Shown here: positions 15,572-23,713 of the stretch, in pieces
Numbering within the stretch: position 1 is the first letter of the stretch
Layout of the letters: every line of letters begins with the position of its first letter
Assembly (NCBI GenBank): GCA_035765895.1
Contig: DASTWL010000016.1
Coordinates: forward strand, 27,299-91,298
Direction: 5' to 3'
DNA from: Verrucomicrobiia bacterium
GTDB lineage: Bacteria; Verrucomicrobiota; Verrucomicrobiia; Limisphaerales; DSYF01
Length of the DNA stretch: 64,000 bases
Notes under the pieces: model-generated
Told to the model about the DNA's origin: nothing
Seen by the model: the letters and a program-made list of their open reading frames with translations, nothing else
The model's database searches: none
Position numbers and translations under genes: made by a program

Positions 15572-16207
15572 ATGAAAAGCGGGGCGCCAATTCTGATCAA
15601 TGTTCTTGTCGCTCTCGGTGCAGCAGCGGTCCTTGGGTTTGGGGGGCTTTTTATCATGGGTGCATTCTTCCGAAATTGGGTAGTCAACGGCCCCAAACTC
15701 CAGGCGGGAACCAATTGGATTCCTCGTCCTATAAACGGACCGCTCGAACTAAGACCCCTGCCGTCCGCAGTGCGGTTGCTGCCAGATTTTGCGCATTGGG
15801 TTAAAGATTCACCGGGGGCTCGCGTAAGACTCTATGAAGCGGTGCTGCCTGCCGGTGCCTCACAACTCAATTTTACCCGGACAATCACGTGGGGGGAAAC
15901 ACCACTTGGCCGGGCGCCATCAACCACAGTGCAATTTGATTACCTCGATCCTTCGAACGGTTTGTATCATTTCTATTGGAGCCATCCGGGTGAACAGAGT
16001 GATGAATGGTTGAGGGTGGGAGCGCGCCCGTTACGGCTTCTTGTTCGTCCCTGCCCTTTCACGGCGTGGCCGCGAGCTGAGATTTCGGTGGAAGCGATCG
16101 AGGGTGTCGAGGCATCCATGACGCTGGTTGCGGAAGATGATCATTATCTCCTGACGACCGCAACGAATGCAGACGCCTTTTTACTTCAGTCCTTGTCAAC
16201 CGATTGA
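15572..16207 (+). CDS. Membrane-anchored protein of unknown function
   Basis: The 211-residue protein starts 2 bp after the previous stop. It has one N-terminal hydrophobic segment (ILINVLVALGAAAVLGFGGLFIMG, about residues 7-30) and the rest looks like a soluble beta-rich domain. It is likely anchored in the inner membrane facing the periplasm. Its DNA is visibly less GC-rich than both neighbours, with AT-richer third positions, so it may have entered the operon separately. I do not recognise the domain. Confidence 0.65.
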   Translation: MKSGAPILINVLVALGAAAVLGFGGLFIMGAFFRNWVVNGPKLQAGTNWIPRPINGPLELRPLPSAVRLLPDFAHWVKDSPGARVRLYEAVLPAGASQLNFTRTITWGETPLGRAPSTTVQFDYLDPSNGLYHFYWSHPGEQSDEWLRVGARPLRLLVRPCPFTAWPRAEISVEAIEGVEASMTLVAEDDHYLLTTATNADAFLLQSLSTD

Positions 16208-16240
16208 AATCGCAATCACCCGATCAAATAGGAAAAACGT

Positions 16241-17017
16241 ATGAGCGAAACAAACCAGACTCCGCCACCGCTGCCGCCGCAAATGCAAATCCCGCCCCCG
16301 CCGCTGTCATCCGATGATCCGCTGGAGCGGGCGCCGATTCACGGTCTTGGCGCGGCCGTCGAATCCATCCTCCGCCAGCCCAGGCGCGTCATGCACGCCC
16401 TGCGGCAGCCGGGCGCCGGCCGCGTCGTGGTGGCGATGGTGCTGGTCGCATTGGTTTGCGCGCTGGTTTACGGCGTGGTGGTCGGCACGTTTTCCCGCGG
16501 GCCGCAGTTGTGGATTGCGCCGCTCAAAATCGCAGGCGGAATGCTGGTCGCCGCCGTCATCTGTCTGCCGAGTCTTTACATCTTCGCCTGCCTGAGCGGT
16601 TCGCGGGCGCGCGTGGCGGAGATGGCGGGGCTGGTGGCCGGTTTGCTGCTGCTGACGACCCTCCTGCTCGTGGGGTTTGCGCCCGTGGCCTGGTTGTTCT
16701 CGGAATCCACCAACTCCCTTTGCTGGATGGGCGCACTGCACCTGTTCTTCTGGGTGGTGGCAACCGGCTTCGGCCTGCGCTTTCTCGGCGCGGGTTTTGC
16801 CGGCACGCAGGCCAAATCACAGGCCGGGCTGCGCGTGTGGGCGGTGATCTTCGTGCTGGTCTGCCTGCAATTGACCACGGCGCTGCGGCCGCTTGTGGGC
16901 ACGGCCGACACGGTGTTCCCGGGCGCGACGGAAAAGAAATTCTTTCTCAAGCACTGGCTTGATTGTCTTGATCAGGGTGAAAGCCGGACGCCGGGCGGCC
17001 TGGGGCGGGAGGACTAG
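16241..17017 (+). CDS. Multi-pass membrane protein with Pro-rich N-terminus
   Basis: This is a 258-residue protein. The first 30 residues are Pro-rich (TPPPLPPQMQIPPPPL) and cytoplasmic, followed by an amphipathic stretch and about five hydrophobic segments (AMVLVALVCALVYGVVVGTF first). The arrangement resembles Yip1-like proteins and the protein at 14835. It is followed 2 bp later by the DUF1361 gene, so translation is probably coupled. Function unknown. Confidence 0.75.
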   Translation: MSETNQTPPPLPPQMQIPPPPLSSDDPLERAPIHGLGAAVESILRQPRRVMHALRQPGAGRVVVAMVLVALVCALVYGVVVGTFSRGPQLWIAPLKIAGGMLVAAVICLPSLYIFACLSGSRARVAEMAGLVAGLLLLTTLLLVGFAPVAWLFSESTNSLCWMGALHLFFWVVATGFGLRFLGAGFAGTQAKSQAGLRVWAVIFVLVCLQLTTALRPLVGTADTVFPGATEKKFFLKHWLDCLDQGESRTPGGLGRED

Positions 17018-17019
17018 CC

Positions 17020-17745
17020 ATGCGTTTGTGGCGAATCATTCAACGGCACGGGCTGGGCCTCCCGGTATTGGCGCTGGTCGTGGCTTCCATCGTTTCGACG
17101 GGGCTGGTGGGGTATCGGGTGCTCGCGACGCGCTCCATCGAACCGGCGTATCTGGTGTGGAATTTATTCCTGGCGTGGCTGCCGCTGGGGTTCGCCCTGC
17201 TGGCCGCGGAACGCTTGCGTGTCCAGATGGCGGCCGGGCGGACCTCGCCGATGCGGGATCACCGGTTGATCGGGCTGGGCGTTGCCTGGCTGTTGTTCTT
17301 TCCGAACGCGCCCTACATCTTCACGGACATCGTGCATGTGCGGGCGGTTTGGGCGCACGCCTTCTGGGTGGATTTGATGCTGATCCTGTTTTGCGCCCTG
17401 ACCGGATTTCTTGCCGGAGTTTTGTCGTTGCAGGTGATGCACGGCTGGGTGACGCGGCTTTGGGGCTGGCGCGTGGGCTGGCTGTTCGTGGCCGGGGTGT
17501 CGGGCCTGGCGGGCTTCGGGGTGTATCTCGGCCGTTTCGTGCGGCTGAACAGTTGGAATGTGCTGACGCATCCGGTGCGCGTGTTGGAGGGCGTCGGGCA
17601 CGGCGCCTGGCACCTGGCGACGCAGTGGAGCCACGCCAAATTCGTCGCGCTCTTCAGCCTGTTTCTGTTGCTGGGCTACGGCATGTTGTTTGCCATGACG
17701 CAGCGGCCGCGGGATCAGGTTCCGGGCCTCGAGGAATCGAATTGA
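17020..17745 (+). CDS. DUF1361 membrane protein
   Basis: The 241-residue multi-pass protein contains the DUF1361 signatures LFFPNAPYIFTDIVHVR and GFGVYLGRFVRLNSWNV, separated by hydrophobic helices. The family is widespread in bacteria and its function is unknown. It lies inside the long same-strand operon that begins with the ispH-like gene. Confidence 0.88.
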   Translation: MRLWRIIQRHGLGLPVLALVVASIVSTGLVGYRVLATRSIEPAYLVWNLFLAWLPLGFALLAAERLRVQMAAGRTSPMRDHRLIGLGVAWLLFFPNAPYIFTDIVHVRAVWAHAFWVDLMLILFCALTGFLAGVLSLQVMHGWVTRLWGWRVGWLFVAGVSGLAGFGVYLGRFVRLNSWNVLTHPVRVLEGVGHGAWHLATQWSHAKFVALFSLFLLLGYGMLFAMTQRPRDQVPGLEESN

Positions 17746-17758
17746 AACCAAATCGCGT

Positions 17759-18934
17759 GTGAAAGCCTTCCCCAAACGTCTTGTCCGGGCGGCCGTCGCG
17801 CTCCTTATTGCGGCGGCGGTCTGGCTGCCTTGTGTTCATTTCTTCTTTCAAAAGCCCGTCGCGCATTTCCGCGCGCCAAACGGTGTGTCGCCCGCGGCGC
17901 GTGAACTGGCAGCGTGGCAGCTCAAACTTTGGACGGACCCGGCGTTGCGCGAGGTCGAACTGCGGCGGATGCGCAGCAGCAACGCCGAATGGGACTTCAT
18001 GGGGCGCAGCTTTCTGGTGTGGTCGCTGGCCAACCTCGGGCTGCGCGATGCGTCGCAAAAGGACGCCTGTCTGAAAACCATGGACCGCATCATCGAAGAA
18101 ACGCTCCGGCTCGAACATGACGAGGGCATGGCGCATTTTTTGATGGGTTATGCGAAGGTGCGGCCTTACGTGGTGCAGCCGGCGCGAAGCCTGTTCGTCG
18201 ATGGCGAGATTGCGCTGATGCTGGCAGCCCGACGCACGTTGGCGGAGAAAAAGGAGTTCCAGCCGCTCCTGGCAGAGCGGCTGAACTGGATCGCGGAAGG
18301 TTTGAACAAACATCTCGTGCTGGAGAGTTATCCGGACGAATGCTGGACCTTCGATCACGCCGTGGCGCTGGCAGCAATGCGGCTTGCCGATCGTCTCGAT
18401 GGAACGGATCACTCCGCAGCCATCCGAAACTGGCTGGCCCTGGCCAAGGTGCGGCTTGTGGATCGCCGGACGGGATTGCTGGTGTCCAGCTTCACCACCG
18501 ACGGCACTCCGTTGGACGGACCGGAAGGCTCCTCCATCTGGCTGGTAGCCCACTGCCTGCAAGTGGTGGACCCGGAATTTGCGCGGGAGCAATACCGTCG
18601 GGCCCGTCGCGAACTGGCGCAGAGCCACCTTGGCTTTGGCAGCGCGCGTGAATGGCCGGCGTCCTGGCACGGCCCGGCGGACGTCGATTCCGGACCGATC
18701 ATTCCGGGGCTGGACATCAGCGCGGGTTCCAGCGGCATGGCCCTGGTGGGGGCGGCTTCGTTCGGCGATGATGATTATCTTGCCTCCTTGGTGACGACCC
18801 TGGATTTCGCCGCGTTTCCCAAACGGCAGGCGGGCGGGCTAAAATACTGCGCGAGCAACCAGGTTGGCGACGCGGTCCTGCTGTATGCGGCGGTGCTCGG
18901 ACCCCTGTGGGCCAAAGCGGAGGTCAAGCCATGA
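17759..18934 (+). CDS. Membrane-anchored helical-barrel protein, possibly linalool-dehydratase-like
   Basis: The 391-residue protein starts at GTG 17759, since no nearby ATG preserves the hydrophobic N-terminal segment AAVALLIAAAVWLPCVHFFF. The remainder is rich in regularly spaced amphipathic helices with short conserved-looking loops (WDFMGRSFLVWSLANLGL, ECWTFDHAVALAAMRLAD, EGSSIWLVAHCLQVVD, GLDISAGSSGMALVGAASF). This is how an (alpha/alpha)6-barrel reads, and the pattern recalls the linalool dehydratase/isomerase-like fold; that match is weak. It is probably periplasmic and tethered. An isoprenoid-related role would fit the ispH-like gene at the head of the operon, but that is inference. 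Confidence 0.7.
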   Translation: MKAFPKRLVRAAVALLIAAAVWLPCVHFFFQKPVAHFRAPNGVSPAARELAAWQLKLWTDPALREVELRRMRSSNAEWDFMGRSFLVWSLANLGLRDASQKDACLKTMDRIIEETLRLEHDEGMAHFLMGYAKVRPYVVQPARSLFVDGEIALMLAARRTLAEKKEFQPLLAERLNWIAEGLNKHLVLESYPDECWTFDHAVALAAMRLADRLDGTDHSAAIRNWLALAKVRLVDRRTGLLVSSFTTDGTPLDGPEGSSIWLVAHCLQVVDPEFAREQYRRARRELAQSHLGFGSAREWPASWHGPADVDSGPIIPGLDISAGSSGMALVGAASFGDDDYLASLVTTLDFAAFPKRQAGGLKYCASNQVGDAVLLYAAVLGPLWAKAEVKP

Positions 18935-19245
18935 ATGACACATCGGGCAAGCTCAGGCGGTTGATCGGCGCGGATTTTTTATCGCCGAAAGATTTCGTGC
19001 GGCACGCCGGGCTGCTTGTTTTGCTCTTTGTGGTTGCCCACGTTGGCGGCCTGCGCGAATTCACCACCATCATCAGCGGCACGATGGCGGAGCCGCGGTT
19101 CGGGTCCGACGTGTGTGCGCTGCTGGGTTTGGGCTATGCGGCCCTGTATTTCGCAACGGTGGTGCTCGCGCCGATTTTGCTGATCGCGGCGGGCGTGTTG
19201 AAGCTGTGGGAAATCTGCGGACGGAATCACCAGCATGCATCGTGA
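18931..19245 (+). CDS. Small membrane protein (two TM)
   Basis: The ATG at 18931 overlaps the previous stop by ATGA. The 104-residue protein has two hydrophobic segments (LLVLLFVVAHVGGL and YAALYFATVVLAPILLIAAGVL) and a His/Cys-containing tail. No family is recognised. Confidence 0.7.
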   Translation: MNDTSGKLRRLIGADFLSPKDFVRHAGLLVLLFVVAHVGGLREFTTIISGTMAEPRFGSDVCALLGLGYAALYFATVVLAPILLIAAGVLKLWEICGRNHQHAS

Positions 19246-19738
19246 AACACAACTGCGGCGGCGCCTTCGCGGGCTGACCTGGCTGTTCATCGCCGGGCTG
19301 GTGCTCAGCGGGGTGACGGCCATCCCGTTGGTGTCAGAAGTCAATGCGCTGGTCCATTGGCTTGGCCTCGAAAATCAAACCGGCGCCACGACGGGCATCG
19401 GGGTGACGCACTGGCTGTTGCTTATCCGCGATGCACTGGTGGAAACGCAGGTCCGGCAACCGCAGTTGTTTTACGGCACGGACTGGCTGGCGTTTGGCCA
19501 TGTTGTGATCGCGGTGGCCTTCGTTGGCGCGTTGCGCGATCCCGTGCGAAACCGATGGTTGTATGATTTTGGACTGATTGCCTGTGCCATGGTGATTCCG
19601 TGGGCGTTCCATTTCGGGGCCGTGCGCGGCATTCCCGTGTGGTGGCGGCTGATTGATTGTTCGTTTGGCGTGTTCGGCGCCGTGCCGCTGTGGTGGTGCC
19701 GGCGCTGGGCCAGGGAATTGGAAATCCGGCCGAAATGA
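19235..19738 (+). CDS. Small multi-pass membrane protein
   Basis: The 167-residue protein starts inside the end of the previous gene (11-bp overlap). It has about four hydrophobic segments and a Trp-rich C-terminal region (VWWRLIDCSFGVFGAVPLWWCRRW). Proteins of this look, with a conserved LFYGTDWLAFGHVVIA segment, occur as hypothetical membrane proteins in several bacteria; no function is known to me. Confidence 0.7.
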   Translation: MHRETQLRRRLRGLTWLFIAGLVLSGVTAIPLVSEVNALVHWLGLENQTGATTGIGVTHWLLLIRDALVETQVRQPQLFYGTDWLAFGHVVIAVAFVGALRDPVRNRWLYDFGLIACAMVIPWAFHFGAVRGIPVWWRLIDCSFGVFGAVPLWWCRRWARELEIRPK

Positions 19739-19742
19739 ATTT

Positions 19743-20192
19743 ATGAAGCTGCGATTGCTGCGCTGGTGGCTCGGCTTCTCCGCCTTGGTGTGGGGCGTGT
19801 CGTTTTACGGCGTGTTCGCCCGTTGGGATGCGGCGGAGCAGGCATTGCAAGGACTGGGAGCCCGGCCCATCGCCTACGATCCGATGCTGGATTATTGGCT
19901 GCGCATGGCCTCGGGGGCGTTCGGGCTGATGGGCCTCTGGTATCTGGTGCTGACGCTGTGGCCGCGCAAGTTTGCCGCGGCGATTCCCTGGTTCGGCGCA
20001 TTGATGGTGGCCGAGGGCGTCATTTTACTGGGGCACGGCTTGCGACTGCACCTGCCGCTGTTCCCGTTCTACGGCGATATCGCGGCGTGTTTCGTGGGTG
20101 GCGGAAGAATTTTACTGCTGGCGGGCGCCGCGCAATCGGCTGGACAACCGGGTGCGCGAGGCGCAAACGAGCGGCGTTCCGAGCCGGTGTGA
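19743..20192 (+). CDS. Small membrane protein, last gene of the operon
   Basis: From the ATG at 19743 (4 bp after the preceding stop) the protein has 149 residues and four hydrophobic segments. It ends 4 bp before the convergent ubiE/menG stop. Upstream in-frame codons lie inside the previous gene and are not used. Function unknown. Confidence 0.65.
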   Translation: MKLRLLRWWLGFSALVWGVSFYGVFARWDAAEQALQGLGARPIAYDPMLDYWLRMASGAFGLMGLWYLVLTLWPRKFAAAIPWFGALMVAEGVILLGHGLRLHLPLFPFYGDIAACFVGGGRILLLAGAAQSAGQPGARGANERRSEPV

Positions 20193-20196
20193 CAGT

Positions 20197-20928
20197 TCAA
20201 CCCGCGCGTTTCTCGCCGTAATTGATGCTCATCATGCCGCCGAGGAGATTGACGATGCGGACGTGGTTCAGGCCGAGTTCGCGCATGTGCGCCGCGACGC
20301 CGTTCTGGGCCGGATAATGTTTCAACGATTCCAGAATGTAAGCGTAGGCCGACGCGTTGCCGCAGAACAACAACCCAAGCAGCGGAACGAACACGCGCAG
20401 ATACGAGAAATACAACGCCCGCCACAGTGCGTTGTCGGGCTTGCCAAAATCGAGCACCAGCACCCGCCCGCCGGGTTTGGCAACCCGCAACATTTCCGCC
20501 AGGCCGGTTTGCCAGCGGGCGAGGTTGCGCAGGCCGTAACCGACCGTGACCACGTCGAAGCTCGCGTCGCTGAACGGCAGTTGCATGGCATCACCCTGAA
20601 GGAACTTCGGCGCCGCGGCGCCGCCCGCCGTCGTTTTGGCGTTCCGCTCGCGGGCGACTTCCAGCATGGGAGCACTGAAGTCGAGCCCGGTCACGGTTGC
20701 CCCGGCGCGGGCGAGGCGGGCGGCGATGTCGCCTGTCCCGCAGCAAACATCCAAAGCCGTGTTGCCCGGCCGGATGTGTGCCAGTTTCGCCAGCCGGTTT
20801 TTCCAACGACGATGCAGGCCGAAGCTTTGCAGATCGTTGATGAAATCGTAACGGCGGGCAATGACGGCAAAGAGGTCGTTGACCTTTGCCGCCCGCTGTT
20901 CACCGGCATCATAAAAGGCGTTCGCCAT
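20197..20928 (-). CDS. ubiE: Demethylmenaquinone/ubiquinone methyltransferase UbiE/MenG
   Basis: The 243-residue class I SAM-dependent methyltransferase has motif I LDVCCGTGDIAARLA, the UbiE signature VTVGYGLRNLA and the C-terminal GGMMSINYGEKR. It carries out the C-methylation step in menaquinone and ubiquinone synthesis; in Verrucomicrobiota menaquinone is the usual product, so menG may be the better name. It is on the minus strand, convergent with the membrane-protein operon and divergent from the receiver gene at 21126, and appears monocistronic. Confidence 0.93.
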   Translation of the reverse strand: MANAFYDAGEQRAAKVNDLFAVIARRYDFINDLQSFGLHRRWKNRLAKLAHIRPGNTALDVCCGTGDIAARLARAGATVTGLDFSAPMLEVARERNAKTTAGGAAAPKFLQGDAMQLPFSDASFDVVTVGYGLRNLARWQTGLAEMLRVAKPGGRVLVLDFGKPDNALWRALYFSYLRVFVPLLGLLFCGNASAYAYILESLKHYPAQNGVAAHMRELGLNHVRIVNLLGGMMSINYGEKRAG

Positions 20929-20970
20929 GCGCGCTAAATTGTCCCAAAAGCGGAGGCATCTTGCCCGAAA

Positions 20971-21129
20971 ATGGACATGCAGGCGAATTCAATTTGGGGA
21001 ACGTGCGTGGCCCGACCCGGCTTTGCGCCGGCGGGAACCGGGGCGTCTTGTCCCGCAGTCACCGTGGGCGGAAGGCATGTGGACTGCTTTGAGGGAGCGT
21101 ATCTCCCGCTCGACGGGCCCGATCCATGA
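20971..21129 (+). CDS. Possible 52-residue ORF overlapping the receiver start
   Basis: An ATG at 20971 opens a 52-residue frame whose TGA lies in the ATGA that also starts the receiver gene. It begins MDMQANSIWGTCVARPG and ends LPLDGPDP. Nothing about the sequence is recognisable. The four-base overlap is the only positive argument; it may be chance. Confidence 0.25.
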   Translation: MDMQANSIWGTCVARPGFAPAGTGASCPAVTVGGRHVDCFEGAYLPLDGPDP

Positions 21130-21548
21130 ACGCGCATAGAATCCTGGTGGTAGATGACAATCCAGTGGTGTTGAAGGCACTTCAACTGGTGCTCACCTCG
21201 GCGGGTTATTCGGTCTTCACGGCTTTGGATGGCAGCGAAACCATCCGGATGGTCCGCGAGGCGCAGCCGCACCTGATCGTGCTGGACATCAGTTTTCCGC
21301 CGGACGTGGAACACGGCGGCGGCGTCGCGTGGGACGGATTCCGCATCATGCAATGGCTTCAGCGCATTGACGAATCCCGCGGCGTTCCCATCGTCATCAT
21401 CACCGGCGAAGACCCCGCCGAATATCAGGAAAAGGCCCTCGCGTTGGGTGCCACCGCCTTCTTCACCAAGCCCGTGGACAACGAGGGGTTGATCGAGGTG
21501 ATACAACAAACGCTGGCGCAATCGGGCACCGCCCCGGCTTCCGCCTGA
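21126..21548 (+). CDS. Stand-alone response-regulator receiver protein
   Basis: The 140-residue protein is a single CheY-like receiver domain: acidic pair DD at residues 10-11 (ILVVDDN), phosphoacceptor Asp54 (LIVLDIS), conserved Thr/Ser region (IVIITGE) and Lys in FFTKPVD. No output domain follows. After Asp54 there is an extended loop (SFPPDVEHGGGVAWDGF) longer than in CheY. No histidine kinase is adjacent, so the partner is elsewhere. It likely acts by protein-protein contact in a phosphorelay. Confidence 0.9.
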   Translation: MNAHRILVVDDNPVVLKALQLVLTSAGYSVFTALDGSETIRMVREAQPHLIVLDISFPPDVEHGGGVAWDGFRIMQWLQRIDESRGVPIVIITGEDPAEYQEKALALGATAFFTKPVDNEGLIEVIQQTLAQSGTAPASA

Positions 21549-21623
21549 CCCATGCCAGCCCCGGTCAAATCGGGGCTTGCAAATGCGGTGCGCATCAGTA
21601 GTGTGGGCGCCGCTACTTTGGAA

Positions 21624-21700
21624 GCGAGCGTAGCTCAGTCTGGTAGAGCGTCACCTTGCCAAGGTGAATGTCGAGGGTTCGAATCCCTTCGCTCGCTCCA
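21624..21700 (+). tRNA. tRNA-Gly (anticodon GCC)
   Basis: Acceptor stem GCGAGCG/CGCTCGC, D-arm, anticodon stem TCACC/GGTGA with loop TTGCCAA (anticodon GCC), T-arm GAGGG-TTCGAAT-CCCTT, discriminator T and an encoded CCA end. All stems pair, with one G-T wobble in the T-stem. The gene is intact. Its 3' end is the left copy of a 27-bp repeat and has been the insertion site of the adjacent island. Confidence 0.97.
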
Positions 21701-21704
21701 TTTT
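21678..21704. repeat. attL: 27-bp direct repeat, left copy (within tRNA-Gly)
   Basis: It starts with TTCGAATCCCTTC of the T-arm, runs through the 3' acceptor strand and CCA, and ends with four T. It is identical to 26115-26141. Confidence 0.85.
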
Positions 21705-21914
21705 TTCTTCATAGTTTCTCCCGATTTTATTGAGATTTTTCGGCCTTTTTGAGCATAAACCTGCAATCACCGTCCGGCAACAGTTTCAGGGATTTTTGAG
21801 GCATAAAGTGGGCTGGCGTTAGAATCCCCGTTAGAACGCACGTGGCTTGTTTGCCCAAGCATCGGACCTGAACAAATTGCCGGATTCTTTGGGCCGTGGG
21901 ATACTCGGGCCTAA
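21701..21914. other. Left end of island, non-coding
   Basis: AT-rich stretch with no supported gene. GTTAGAA occurs twice, 13 bp apart, near 21819 and 21832. A real integrase gene would often lie here; none is present. Confidence 0.5.
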
Positions 21915-22556
21915 ATGGGGCACACCCCTTACATCTCAAAGTCGAAGTTCCTTCAAGGGCTGCAATGCCCTAAGCTGATTTGGAGTGCCTACAACGCCAA
22001 ACATCTGTTCCCTGAAGTTGACGCAGCCCTTCAAGCCGTATTTGACCAAGGGCATGAAGTTGGAGCATTGGCCAAGCGGATGTTCCCGAACGGCCTCGCA
22101 GTTGATACAGACCCCAGCGACTTCGAGGGGGCAATTCAGTTGACCCAAAAGCACCTTGCCTCAAGGCGTCCGATATTTGAGGCCACGGTTTCCGCCAACG
22201 GCGGATTTGCCCGAGCCGACATCCTGAATCCCGTCGGCAAGGACGAATGGGACATCATTGAAGTCAAATCAACTACGTCATTGAAGGATGTCCACATTCC
22301 AGATTTGGCATTTCAGGCGTGGGTGTTCACCGAGGCGGGCATCAAGATTCGTCGCTGCTTTCTCTGCCACATCAATAATCAGTTTGTCCGCCACGGCGAG
22401 ATTGAGCCGAAGGAGTTTTTCACGTTGCGTGATGTGACGGCGGAAGTGTCGGCCTTCTCCCGTGATCTTGAGGGGCAAGTCAGCCAGATGGGGAAGACGA
22501 TTCGGACGGCAAAATGCCCCGACATCCAAATCGGAAAGCAGTGTGACAGCCCCTAA
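21915..22556 (+). pseudogene. DUF2779 (Cas4/Dna2-like nuclease) protein, truncated after the N-terminal half
   Basis: The 213 residues match the N-terminal half of DUF2779 proteins: YISKSKFLQGLQCPKLIW, FDQGHEVGALAKRMFPNG, and then the nuclease-like core ARADIL...WDIIEVKSTTS with the Asp and Glu-x-Lys metal-binding residues. The frame stops right after CPDIQIGKQCDSP, where the family normally continues with further Cys residues and a C-terminal domain of a few hundred residues. It is therefore a truncated gene, probably inactive. A short protein retaining only the nuclease core is a less likely alternative. It is the first gene inside the island. Confidence 0.8.
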
Positions 22557-22730
22557 CAACCGAGCATCGAGTCAACAAGGCATACATCATCAAGTTCACG
22601 GCTATTTCGGGTTTTGGACCTTACAGTGATAACACGGCGTTCATTACCCATGTCGCCCTGTCGCCCGCACCGTAAATGCTGGCTGGGTTCCGGGAACATT
22701 CCTTGCCGTCCAGCGGCACAGAGCTGCTAC
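22557..22730. other. Gene debris between DUF2779 and PEGA remnants
   Basis: No intact gene. A short plus-strand frame (about 22571-22675) reads KAYIIKFTAISGFGPYSDNT and resembles the last strands of a fibronectin type III domain, but there is no start codon and the match is weak. Confidence 0.3.
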
Positions 22731-22960
22731 TCAACCTGTCCTGCGATGCGGCAACATCACCTTAATATCATCCGGTCCAAGTTTACTTGAAGCTCCGTCA
22801 GCATTATCCACAATCGCCCCAATATCCCTCCAAAAACAAGATTGGCCCAGAACCAGCCGTTCATGGATTGGTATTGATTTGAAACTTCAACGGGTTCGTA
22901 TCCCTTGCGGCTTATCTTAACCAGATAGGATTTTTTCGGTTCAATCCGGTTGCTGCCCAT
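22731..22960 (-). pseudogene. PEGA-domain-type protein remnant, frameshifted and 5'-truncated
   Basis: The minus-strand frame from 22960 reads YLVKISRKGYEPVEV (end of a PEGA-like domain) and then MNGWFWANLVFGGILG, a common membrane-like tail of such proteins. The expected continuation is in another frame: GAIVDNADGASSKLGPDDIK and a stop at 22731-22733. A single-base frameshift near 22808 would join the two parts. The 5' part of the domain is missing because the DJ-1/PfpI gene occupies that DNA (its stop is at 22941). This is gene debris inside the island. Confidence 0.65.
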
Positions 22961-23666
22961 AGGTCTGCTTCAAGCGTTGTTTATAGGCACGCGCAGTGTC
23001 GAGGCGTTGTTCAGTGATGGGTTTGGCTCGCTGAGTCACCGAGCGGAGAATTGACGCAGGCGCGCTGGCGGGCGATCCCGATTGAAATGGCGGATGCGGA
23101 TCATACGCCATGTAAAGTTGCAGTTCCTGCGCCACGGTTTCGCCGCGCAGCAGCGACACGACGATGAGCGAGCCATCAATCCCCGACGTTACGCCGCCAG
23201 CGGTGATCAATTTTCCGTCGACGACAACGCGCTCATCGCAAGGTGTCGCACCAAAATAGGGAAGAACTTCCATGGCGGTCCAGTGTGTGGTCGCCCGTTT
23301 GCCTTGTAGCAAGCCGGCTGCACCGCACAACAGCGCACCTGTGCAAACGGAAAAAACAAACCTTGCGCCAGCCGCCTGATTGCGGATGAAGGAAAGCACT
23401 TTTTCATCGTGCATGAGTGCTTCCTGACCATGACCACCCGGAACCAATAGCACATCAAGCTGCGGCGCTTCGGCAATGGTGGTGTCGGCCGACAATTGTA
23501 ACCCGGCCAGATCCCGAACCGGGTTCTTATCCTTCCAGATGGTCAGGAAGTGTGAGTTCGGAACGCGTGCCAAGGCTTCAAACGGACCCGTAAAATCGCA
23601 CTGATCCATGTCCGGATAGATGAGGCCGCCGATGGTAAGATGAGTGTCCAAAGGAATCGTAGTCAT
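22941..23666 (-). CDS. DJ-1/PfpI family protein, isonitrile-hydratase-like
   Basis: The 241-residue protein has a class I glutamine-amidotransferase-like fold: IGGLIYPDMDQCDFTGPFE at the start, LVPGGHGQEALMHDE, and the nucleophile elbow FSVCTGALLCGAAGLL with Cys108. ATTHW and AGGVTSGID follow, as in isonitrile hydratase (InhA) and in the amidase-like domain of GlxA regulators; no AraC HTH follows. InhA converts isonitriles to N-substituted formamides; the actual substrate here is unknown. The gene lies behind the TetR gene on the same strand, separated by 47 bp, and both are probably controlled from the palindrome at 24370. Confidence 0.88.
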   Translation of the reverse strand: MTTIPLDTHLTIGGLIYPDMDQCDFTGPFEALARVPNSHFLTIWKDKNPVRDLAGLQLSADTTIAEAPQLDVLLVPGGHGQEALMHDEKVLSFIRNQAAGARFVFSVCTGALLCGAAGLLQGKRATTHWTAMEVLPYFGATPCDERVVVDGKLITAGGVTSGIDGSLIVVSLLRGETVAQELQLYMAYDPHPPFQSGSPASAPASILRSVTQRAKPITEQRLDTARAYKQRLKQTYGQQPD

Positions 23667-23713
23667 TTGTGCAGATCCATGGTTGGAAGGCTTTTGATCA
23701 ATTCAACAGGGCT

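Noticed and set aside
12513..20192. Terpene biosynthetic gene cluster
   Set aside because: Only an ispH-like gene and a weak helical-barrel match are present; there is no terpene synthase or prenyltransferase, so calling it a cluster for a terpene product is not justified.
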